Shown piece by piece: positions 9,176 to 17,700 of a stretch of 23,903 nucleotides of DNA (position 1 is the first letter of the stretch; each line of letters opens with the position of its first letter). Source of the DNA: Hypsibius dujardini (lineage: Eukaryota; Tardigrada; Eutardigrada; Parachela; Hypsibiidae); assembly GCA_001579985.1 (NCBI GenBank), contig LRSR01014455.1:1-23903 (forward strand), read 5' to 3'. A program made the translations under genes and the position numbers. The notes below the pieces were generated by a model that did not search any database, was not told the origin of the DNA, and worked only from the letters and a program-made list of their open reading frames with translations.

Positions 9176-12100
9176 ATGAAGTGTGAAATTTGTGGGAGAG
9201 CCGCAACGGGAGTGCATTACGGTGTGTTGGCATGCGAGGGATGTAAGGTAAAGATACCGGGTAAAATGTATAAATACTCTTTGAAATACTCTCTGAAGAG
9301 ATGTGTTACGGGAAGTGTCACTTGAGGTGGTACCCCTTTTTTCTTCCGTAGGCCTTCTACCGGAGGGGAGTGGAGAAGAAGATCACGTATCTCTGCTATT
9401 TTGGAAACAACTGCACGCCGGATGCCAATACGAGAGCGTGCTGTAAGGCTTGCAGATTCCAGAGATGTCTCCGCTTGGGGATGAAAATTCATGGTGAGGA
9501 AGCAATGAGGGAATTATTGAGTGAGACTTAATTACAATGAAATAAATTGATGTGAGAAACACATATCCTTAACTCTGTTCGTAAAATTCCCTGCAGTGCC
9601 GCTGGGGCTGTGAAGTGGGAATCATGACACACTGAAAATATGAATGTGATATAATTTATTTTGTAATTTTAAAAAAATGAATTGAATTATTTCTTTTATT
9701 GCACCTGCTGTCTGAAATAAATGTTAGTCATCGACATGTAATTGCAAAAGTTTTCAATTTCATGCATGTAATTATTATACATTCTTATTCATATAATTAA
9801 TATATTTATATAATTATATAATTAATAATTTTTACTTAAAAACTTACGCCGTTGTTGAAGCTCTTTTCATTCATATAATTAATATATTTATATAATTATA
9901 TTATAATTAATAATTTTTACTTTAAAAATTACGTCGTTGTTGAAGCTGTTTGAGGGAAATTTTAAAACAGTTGCTGGAGGCATCTTATTTAGATATTTTC
10001 AGGGGCAAAACTGAAGGATCCTGTCTTGGATGGAAAGAAGAAAGGCAAGAGGAAACTGCAGGGGAAGAATGCTGAGTCACCGGAATCGTGTCCGACGATG
10101 GAGATCTCTAGAATAACTTGTTCGACCCAAACGGATCCTGTACGTCCTCTTTTCCCAAATCGAATCGGCGAGAGAATCGAACCAACGCATTTGCTTGCCT
10201 TCTCATTGTAGTCATAAAATTCTCTTTAACAGAACCCTTTATCCACAAACTCCAGCATCAGTTCGGCAGACGACTTCATCGGTATCCCCTTTTTTTCTGG
10301 CAGCTTTCTATAAATCAAATTCGACCATTAATCGTTGAATTGATTTTAAGAGCATCTGCCGGCTTGTTTGCAGATCCTGACGACGCCCTTTTCCCAGACC
10401 TGGCTCTGGCTGAAGTTCCCAGTGGGTATGATCTGGATCTCGCTGACATGGACGTCGAGGACGACGAGGCCGCTGCCTCAGTGCCGTCTGATCGGCTGGC
10501 AATGGTTCGCTCAAAACGGTAAAGGAAATCGATTTAATAAAATCGTGTTGGATTGAAGAGGTTCCTGATCGCCGCGTTTAATCCATAAAAGCCGCACCTA
10601 CAAAAGGGTGTTTGCTCATCTGACACTCTAGATGGTCGTTATTGGACAGGGAGGGTCAACCGCCGCGACGGAAGATGGTGACGTTTATGAACCACTACAT
10701 GGCCGTCCTTGAGGACAATCGCCGACAGATGGCCGCCACGGTACAGGCCGTGGCGTCGGCGATTGAGGAGGTTTTTGGCGATCAGATTCGCTGCTGGAAA
10801 TCCTGTATGGAACGGGAGTTGATTTTCGGAGAAATGTTGGTGAGTCCCTTCTCGGTCGATCAATCTCACAAGCCGAGAACGCAGAGTCAACTCACACAGT
10901 AAGCAAAAAGTAGTGCATAAGTAGAACAAAAGAGCTTGCTTGTTCCGGTCAAAGCCGGAAGTGAACGGGAGAGTCGTCGCATCAAGTGATTCCAAAAATG
11001 TATATGGGATCTTGAAGAGAGCGGTCAGTTTCTGGCTGAAATTGGCGGGCTCAAAATTAAACTTAACAAAAAAGAATTTAACGGTTTTGAGCAACTGTAA
11101 AATTTTGAGATCCATTCAAAGTTGAGTAAATGTTCGTGGTGGACCCTGTAACTAAAAATTGCGGAAAAGAATTTGTGCGAAGGTGGAGGAGATTTTTAAT
11201 GTCCTCCCTACCGGTAGTAAAACACCTAAACAGCGTCTCATTTCACATTAACAAATCGAATAAGGTGGTTCAGCAATTAAGATACCAACTTAGGACAAAA
11301 AATTATAAGACCAGCTTATGCATTTTAGAAGGTTTTGTTAAGACTCATCATACGTAGCTCAGCTCCTCAGTAGTGGTACCATTGTGATAAAAATAAAATA
11401 AAATAAAAATTCCAGATTATTGCGACTATGGGGCCAGCAGAAACAAGCTTTGTGTTTTCATTACTCAATAAAATAAATATAACAGTTATATTATAGTATA
11501 ATAGTTATGTTATAGTATAATAGTTATGTTATAGTATAATAGTTATGTTATAGTATAATAGTTATATTACAGTATAATAGTTTTAATTTCTTTTGCAGTA
11601 CCAACCGCAAACGACCTTGGAAATAATGATGGAAACCTTGTATTGTCACAATGCTGATAGTGTCAAGCGGACCCAGAGGTTCGCATCGATGATGCCGGGA
11701 ACATGTGAACTTGACGTGTCAGCGAAAAAGAACGTGACTGCCGGCTGGTAAGCGACTTACCCATTCTAATTGGCCAACCCATTCATTTCTTCTGACACTG
11801 TAATTTGAAACTGCATTTGTCGTTTTGGAACAGGAAATGGCTCGCTTTCTGGCTTGTAAGTGTCGGTGTGGGATGACGTACTGCACAGATTTGAAAGTCA
11901 TTAATGTATTTGTCCTATTGATATATAGATTCATCATGGCGGATTTCTAACAGCGGAGGAGAGTTATATTGTAATTGGAGCCGATAATCTGCGCTACTGC
12001 CGATATTGGCAACAAATGATTTCCGAATGGCCGCTCCTCGTTTTTATCTACAAATTCTGTGGAGAGTTTAAAGAGATCGGATTAACTCAGGTGCATTTTT

Positions 12101-13378
12101 TTAGTTTGAAATAACTGTCATTCATTCCGTTTGTTTGTCCTTTGGTGAAGCCATCCCGCTCGTTCGTTCGTTTGTTTGTTCGTTCGATCGATCCTTTTTC
12201 GTTCGTTCGTTCATTCGTTCGTTCGTTCGTTTGTTCGTTTGTTCGTTTGTTCGTTTGTTTGTCCGGCCGGTCGTTGGTTAATTCATTTGTTTGCTCGCTC
12301 GTTCGTTCGTCCTTGTGTGCATACGTTAGTTTGTTCATTCATTCGTCCCTGCCCTCTTTCAATCAGTGTTCGTTCCTATGCGCTTTTATTTCTGTCTTCC
12401 TGTTTTTCTTTATTCTATGGTTTGTTGGTTTTCTATCATTTACTGTTTCCTTGCTTGATGATCAGTCTTACTTTGTATATGTTATTTTTTTTAAGCTAAT
12501 TGGTTTTTTCACTATTTTGTGCATTTATTCATACACGCGCTGCGAATGTTCGGTTTTTCTTTCACGCTTGCCTTTTTGTAGCTTGGCCCTCTTTGTACCT
12601 CTCAAGTCCTCTTTGTTCCCTTTGGTGTTCCATCCCCCTCTCGAGCGTTGGTCTGTTCGTCTATCTCTCTATTCCTTCCGAGATATTTCCTACTGTAAGC
12701 TACGATTAACTCTAAAAAACTTTCACATGTGATTCAGATCGAGACGTATCTCCTCTTAGCGGTCGTCATGTTCGAACCAGGTGAGGAACAACATCTTGAA
12801 CCATTTTTATTAATATAATATCAGGTCAAGAACCATTTCAAGCACAAAGCTCTTCTGTATATATTCTGTGTATATTTAAACGTGGATTTTTTAGGTGTCG
12901 ATGTTCGGAAACAAAGCCCGGAGGGAAATAGCAAGCTGGAGCTCATTCACAGACATTACACCGACGTAAGTAGAATCTGTCAGGCCGTAATAATTTTATT
13001 TTCCTTGCACTGAGAATGGTCCAGTAAGAAAAAATGTCTGCAAGAAAGATGACGGATATTTTGTCTTCTTTTTTCATTCAGGTTCTTTTCGATGCCCTGA
13101 AACGGCGGTGCACTGACAACGCTCAGCTAACCGACACGTGCCGCAAGCTGGAACGTTTCTTCAGCGCTCTCAAATTAGTTCACCGGCTCCATCGGCACTA
13201 CTTCCGGGCCCTGGACATGACTAAGGCTCCATTCCGTGCCATGAAGGGTCAGCGCCAAGTCACCGTCCTCGATGCGCTACGCTGGAAGGATGACAATGAG
13301 GACCCGAACGGGTTTGATAATCGCGCACCGTTGGCTTACAAGCCGTTTGCCATTCGGATCGGCTCGTCGGAGTCGTGA
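9176..13378 (+). CDS. Nuclear hormone receptor, NR-2 (tandem paralogue of NR-1, 12 coding exons)
   Basis: Exons: 9176-9247, 9352-9493, 10003-10139, 10233-10281, 10374-10518, 10632-10839, 11599-11747, 11834-11855, 11929-12090, 12738-12780, 12895-12965, 13082-13378. Phases join throughout and give about 498 aa. The DNA-binding domain (residues 1-71) is identical to NR-1 at 54 of 71 positions, with the same Cys spacing and EGCKA P-box, and one additional Cys in finger 2 (TRACCKAC). The hinge carries a basic KKKGKRK, a likely nuclear localisation signal, then an acidic stretch (DMDVEDDEA). The ligand-binding domain shares FMNHYMAVLEDN, AGWKWLAFWL, LRYCRYWQQM, GLTQIETYLLLAV and LELIHRHY-like blocks with NR-1. 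Differences from NR-1: introns 10519-10631 and 12966-13081 have no counterpart there, and NR-2 lacks the NR-1 intron at 6890-6968. An acceptor-like CAG ends 2 bases before the ATG. Ligand and DNA target are unknown. Confidence 0.9.
9788..9951. repeat. 82-bp tandem duplication in NR-2 intron 2
   Basis: Two adjacent copies, starting at 9788 and 9870, share an AT-only half (TTCATATAATTAATATATTT) and a unique half ending CGTTGTTGAAGCT. They differ by a few substitutions and small indels, so the duplication is not brand new. The remainder of this intron (9494-10002) shows nothing else. Confidence 0.8.
11481..11582. repeat. 19-bp tandem repeat in NR-2 intron 6
   Basis: About five copies of the unit TTATGTTATAGTATAATAG end shortly before the exon 7 acceptor at 11598. 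The rest of the intron (10840-11480) has no feature I can support. Confidence 0.85.
12159..12348. repeat. (GTTC/GTTT)n tetranucleotide array in NR-2 intron 9
   Basis: A degenerate GTTC/GTTT run fills part of the 647-base intron between exons 9 and 10. The plus strand stays open through it and yields a Phe-Val-Arg-Ser frame, which is not a gene. Confidence 0.9.
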
Positions 13379-14288
13379 CAAGCACATTTTCATTACCGGA
13401 TGATATTCTGCCCTTTTTTAAAGGTCGACCTGACACAATTAATCTTTTGTACACATCTCTATTGCAGTCGTAATGAACTTGTGAGAGACGAGTAATCGTT
13501 TGGAAGGAGCGAGAAAAAGCCACTCCACGAATTAATATAAGAGTATTAAAGGTCACATGAATCATCATCGCATAATATTATTTAATGTCCACGTCAAACG
13601 GTTAAGCATTAAAGTATTTAAAAGACCAAAGACCCTGTAATAAATTAAAGTATTCTTTTTTTCTGGAATATTCATATGACATGTACAGTACAAAGTTAAA
13701 AGACTACAACTGCAGTTTTCCGTCGTCTATTCTTGCGGCAAAAAGTTAAGAAACTGACGGTTTACGAGAAGGACTTGTCACAGTTGTGTTCTTTTGTGTG
13801 TCTTGTGTATTTTTGTATCTCCCCCCCCCCCGCTGTATTGTCGCGTAGAAATGGACAATTCCGTACGGATCTTACTTTATGAATCTAGTCAACAATGTGT
13901 ACAATATTAATTAAAATGTTAATAATTGTGAAAAACGATAAATAACTTAAGTTAAATAAATATAAGCATAAGAATAAATAAGAAGAAAATTCCGTCAAAG
14001 CCGGTCCTTTATGTCAAAGTATCAAATTACAACAACCCAGTCAGCCAACCAAGTAAGTAAACAACAGAATGTAAAAGAGAAAAGGACGAAAGGGAGCACA
14101 CAGCGGACAGGAAAAAGCAGAGCAGAGAGAGGCAGACAGACAAATCCCCCATCTACAAGAGCATCTTCACAACACCATACACCGCTACATCTACAAGAAA
14201 ATCATCACAACATTCCTCACCGTTACAGTGGCACGATGCATATGTTCCACGCCGACTCGGCTGAGACATGCACATGGTCAAAGGGAAT
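13379..14288. other. Spacer downstream of NR-2
   Basis: It contains the likely polyadenylation signal of NR-2, an AATAAA at 13639-13644 about 260 bases after the stop, and a C homopolymer at about 13821-13831. No further gene or RNA was recognised. The 3' UTR of the minus-strand exon that follows may occupy the right part. Confidence 0.4.
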
Positions 14289-14513
14289 CTACGAGGGTAG
14301 AGCATTGCCGATCCACTTGACAAGAACCTCGGTGACGACCCCTCCGTCCTCACGATGCTCCAAGAACTTCTCGAGGCTGTGGTAGACAAGGGCTCCATGG
14401 TTGCGGAACTCCGACAGCAGCTGCGGACAGAACAGTTCGATTCGGCGAATCCACTCCGGCTGGGGGTAGCCTCGGAACTTCTTCAAAAACGAGACCTGCC
14501 CGTGCTCGTGCCA
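14289..14513 (-). CDS. Terminal exon of an unidentified protein gene (partial)
   Basis: On the minus strand an acceptor (CAACCTCTAG) opens a 74-codon frame ending TAG at 14289-14291. It begins WHEHGQVSFLKKF and ends VLVKWIGNALPS. Composition, G/C-rich third positions and lack of repeats make it look truly coding, and a stop directly precedes the first codon, as expected for an exon boundary. It contains FRGYPQPEWIRRIELF and HREDGGVVTEV. I do not recognise the family. Upstream exons should lie to the right (14514-16250), but I could not trace them. The piggyBac-like element beginning at 14639 would lie in the adjoining intron. It could also be an isolated gene fragment. Confidence 0.45.
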   Translation of the reverse strand, partial: WHEHGQVSFLKKFRGYPQPEWIRRIELFCPQLLSEFRNHGALVYHSLEKFLEHREDGGVVTEVLVKWIGNALPS

Positions 14514-14638
14514 CTAGAGGTTGCAACTTCCTCTCACTTATCTTACAGACCGTTCTAAATTAAGCAAGAAATGCCGGTACCGATAGAGATACGAGAGAAT
14601 TACGGGACGATTTCAAAATGATTTATAATTGTTTTCAT

Positions 14639-15215
14639 TTAACCCTCCGAGTACTAGTCAGCTTACACTGGCTTAATTCTTCCTTCAAACTCCATTTGCT
14701 CATCGAGTATTTGGACGTTTTAGATACGGGTTTTGCTTTGATCCTCTAACAGAACCGAAAAATATAAAGTAAAAAAACTTTTGAAAAAAAACTTTTGAAG
14801 TAGTAGAACTGATTAAGCCAAACTTGGCTTAAACTTAAATGGCATGTATACTAATTTGCGGTGTGTGTTGAAAAAAAATTTTGGGCTTCAAAATTAAAAA
14901 GGGTTCTAGCCAACGACCATACCAATAAAATCCAGTTGAAAATGAAGTAAACAAGCAATCGCGAGCGCATTGAAAAAATTGAACTCACTAGGAAGATGTT
15001 TTGATTCCCTATTGGCAAAATTTCAGCTGTTGTCAGGTTGTTGTGTGAAGGCGCAACAGCGCCGCCTGGCGGTACGGCACTAACTGGGCAGGGAAAGTGT
15101 CAAATGAACCCTGATCATAACAACCATACAAGTTAAGTGCTTTCCCTATTTAAGCCAACTTTGGCTGACCCAGCATTACCCCTATACCTAAAACACCCGG
15201 CTACCAGAGGGTTAA
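14639..15215. mobile_element. piggyBac-like non-autonomous element (MITE)
   Basis: The 577-bp segment is flanked on both sides by TTAA, the piggyBac target. Its tips are TTAACCCTCCGAG on the left and, read from the other strand, TTAACCCTCTGGT on the right. Subterminal inverted repeats support this: 14656-14676 and the reverse complement of 15150-15170 match at 15 of 21 positions around TCAGC and TTGGCTTAA-type ends. A third, nearly perfect palindrome of the same motif lies at 14813-14832 (TTAAGCCAA...TTGGCTTAA). There is no transposase frame. Confidence 0.6.
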
Positions 15216-16250
15216 CTGTAAACACCATGCACTGCTTTGTAGTAAAAAAATGGTGTAATGGACTGGGCTTGGTTAAATGACGTCAAATCTTTCCAATTTC
15301 CATCTATCGTCTGATCTTGCTCAACACAACAAGACTTTTACTAGAAAAGGAGACTTGGTCAAACAGACATTGCCGATCGCTACCTGAGATCAAGCGGGAA
15401 ATAAACTTTGGAGGCGTTGTACCCGTATCAGTTCCTCAATCCCGTAGTTCGATCTGAGTTGCTAGTCAAAGAAGAAATTATAAGTCAGGGTGTGAGGAAG
15501 TCAATTTAATCCGGCATAAAAAAGTAGGACTCAACGCTAGCAACTGTAAGTCATGCACTGTGCAACCAAGAAATCTCCGCGTTTGAATCAAATTCTTTGA
15601 CTGGCGACAACAGGATAAAACGGCTTTGTACCATAAAAAGAAAGCTTTCGGAATTATAAAACCTAATAGAATAGTCATTCAGGAAGAGGAAATCCATTTT
15701 CTTTACCTGCCAACTGCAGTTTTGAGAATGCTGTAAATTTTACTTATGTAGCACACAAAAAACATTGCACAAGTTTAGCCGAAGGACGCAAAATGGTTGG
15801 CAAATTGTGATTGCTTCCAAAAGGAAAATTAATTAAATTAAGCATGATGCATTCTTCCCCGTTGCCACTCACTAACTATTTCGATAATGACAAGGACAAT
15901 GTCAAGGCACAGCTGAATTCCGGCTAAACCGACACGTCCTCGCGGACTGCGCTGGCGCAAAAAAGCGGCCGGCGCGCAGGGTTCGCCGTAGAATTCTCTA
16001 GCGGCAGCCATTTATTATTATTATTATTCGAATTTCTACAGTATCTGCGAAAAGAGAGAAATTCGGTCCTTGAAGATAGACAAGTCTGTAAGGCCTTGCA
16101 GCGGAAGATGGAAAGTCCGATAGGGACCTGCGGCATGCGTGTGGTACTGTAAGTGGACTAAAGTCCTCCATACGATATCATGCCATGTGTGGTGTAGGTT
16201 ACGGTTGTAGTTACGTAATATCAATACGCAGGACACTTTAATTAAATTGA
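15216..16250. other. Spacer between MITE and mariner remnant
   Basis: Mostly unique sequence. A short ATT triplet run lies at 16012-16028. On the minus strand, after a good acceptor (TCCACTTACAG at about 16150), two overlapping open frames run towards 15924 and 16036. Neither matches a family I know, so no exon is called. Confidence 0.4.
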
Positions 16251-16255
16251 ATCAG

Positions 16256-17003
16256 ATTTGTGTTGTTTACCAGATAATACACATCTGTTCCCGTTGGGTT
16301 CCGCACTCCCTCACCGAGAAACAAAACCGCAGCCGTTTGAAATTCGCCCAGAAGATGGTCAGCAGGTATGGTGGAGAGGATGGAAAGCGTCTCAAAGAGA
16401 TCGTCACTGGAGATGAGATGTGGGCTTTTTATTATGATCCTCTGACGAAGCGGCAATCGATGCAGTGGATAAATAAAGAAGAGTCTAGACCAACCAAAGT
16501 GCGTCGTGGAAGGAGCACGAAGAAGATGATGTACATTATTTTTTTCAATTACTCAGGCATTGGTTCCTGTTCGAGGCTGATTCCAATTCAGGAAAGACGC
16601 ACCATCAACTCCACATTCTACGTAAAAAACTGCTTGAAGAAACTCCTAGCCAAGCTGAGAAAGAAGAGGGGGAAGATTGGTCTGCGGGATCTCAAGCTGC
16701 ACCACGACAACGCCTCAATTCACAAGTCCGACTTGAGCACTGCATTTCTGGCCGAAAAAAATTGAAAATTTTGCCACACCCGGCCTATTCTCCTGATCTG
16801 TCGCCCTGCGATTTCTTTTATTTCCCGAACTGGAACAGACTCTCCGGAGGCGGAGATTTGAAACGGAAAAGATGCTTGACAGCGCAGTGCAGGGCCGCCT
16901 CCGCGAGCTCTCTAAGTATGGTTTTCTGAACGTCTTCCGTAGTTGGATTTTTTGATACAAAAAGTGCATCGAGTTCGAGGGTGATTACTTTGAAGGACAG
17001 TGA
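16256..17003 (+). pseudogene. Decayed mariner (Tc1/mariner, DD34D) transposase
   Basis: Homology begins at RWVPHSLTEKQ and continues with the first catalytic Asp in VTGDEMWAFYYDP, the block KRQSMQW, the second Asp in LHHDNA, and the third in YSPDLSPCDFF. After allowing for one lost A near 16760, 34 residues separate the last two Asp, the DD34D spacing. The gene is broken: the N-terminal helix-turn-helix part is missing, there is a frameshift in the A-run near 16755-16761 and another near 16825, and an in-frame TGA interrupts the C-terminal part at about 16951, where family members often have Arg. The ORF remnant ends EGDYFEGQ-stop at 17003. No terminal inverted repeats were found. Confidence 0.85.
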
Positions 17004-17505
17004 CTTAAAAGTTAAATTTCGATGCTCTGTTATTTTTAAATAATTAGGTGACATTACTTATTTAGGGGCCCTAGTAGTAGTAGAGTCAGTAGAATAATAG
17101 AAGGACCATGAATATTAATATTCCATTATAAATACATAATCGTGATACAAAATGTTCCAATAGTAATTCAGACCCTGGCTACTGGAGATAAGGTAGTAGA
17201 GTAGAAAGAGGGGCCTCTGCATATGCAATATTCGGCAATTTATCGAAAAAAGAATTTTTCAATGAAAAATGAACGGCAGAAATGCAGAAATGAATTCTAG
17301 TCCAAAAATCATTCACTCCGAGTGGGGAAATACGTCCGGGTTTCAAAGAGAATCCAGTTAATGTCTTGAAGAGACTGGGCTCAAGGAGGTCGAGTCTGGG
17401 TTGGACAATGGCCAGGCTGGGTGTGGCTCCCCAATTTCGGACAGATTATTTCTCCGCATTAATCTTTCCCATTTAACTATTTTATCGTTCCTTTTGACAC
17501 TCGCT
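17004..17505. other. Spacer, probably 3' of the SLC18B1-like gene
   Basis: No coding exon was recognised. The right part may be 3' UTR of the minus-strand carrier gene, but no clear AATAAA was seen on the minus strand near the stop. Confidence 0.4.
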
Positions 17506-17646
17506 ATGCCGGGTATGCCAGGTATACCAACTATGCCAGGTATGCCGGGTGTGCCGGGTATGCCGGGTATGCCGGGTATGCCAACTACACCAGGTATCCA
17601 ACTATGCCGAGTATGCCCGTTATGCCCATTATGCCAGTATGCCCGG
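17506..17646. repeat. 9-bp minisatellite (GGTATGCCG), collagen-like on the minus strand
   Basis: About 14 imperfect copies of a 9-bp unit. Read on the minus strand it encodes Gly-Ile-Pro triplets, and on the plus strand Met-Pro-Gly. It lies just after the stop codon of the SLC18B1-like gene on its strand, hence probably in the 3' UTR. No collagen flanking domains are present. Confidence 0.85.
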
Positions 17647-17700
17647 ACTGTGAGGGCACAGTGGCCCTTCAAGGTCGTTCCAGAACTCGCCAGTATACGT

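Noticed and set aside
10639-11115. 158-codon minus-strand frame
   Set aside because: It overlaps NR-2 exon 6 on the opposite strand and shows no recognisable domain; it is a shadow of the coding exon.
12142-12732. 196-codon plus-strand frame rich in Phe-Val-Arg-Ser
   Set aside because: It lies in NR-2 intron 9 and starts in the GTTC/GTTT array; the part after the repeat is hydrophobic but shows no family pattern.
16256-16765. Functional mariner transposase
   Set aside because: The frame stops before the third catalytic Asp, and further frameshift and stop damage follows.
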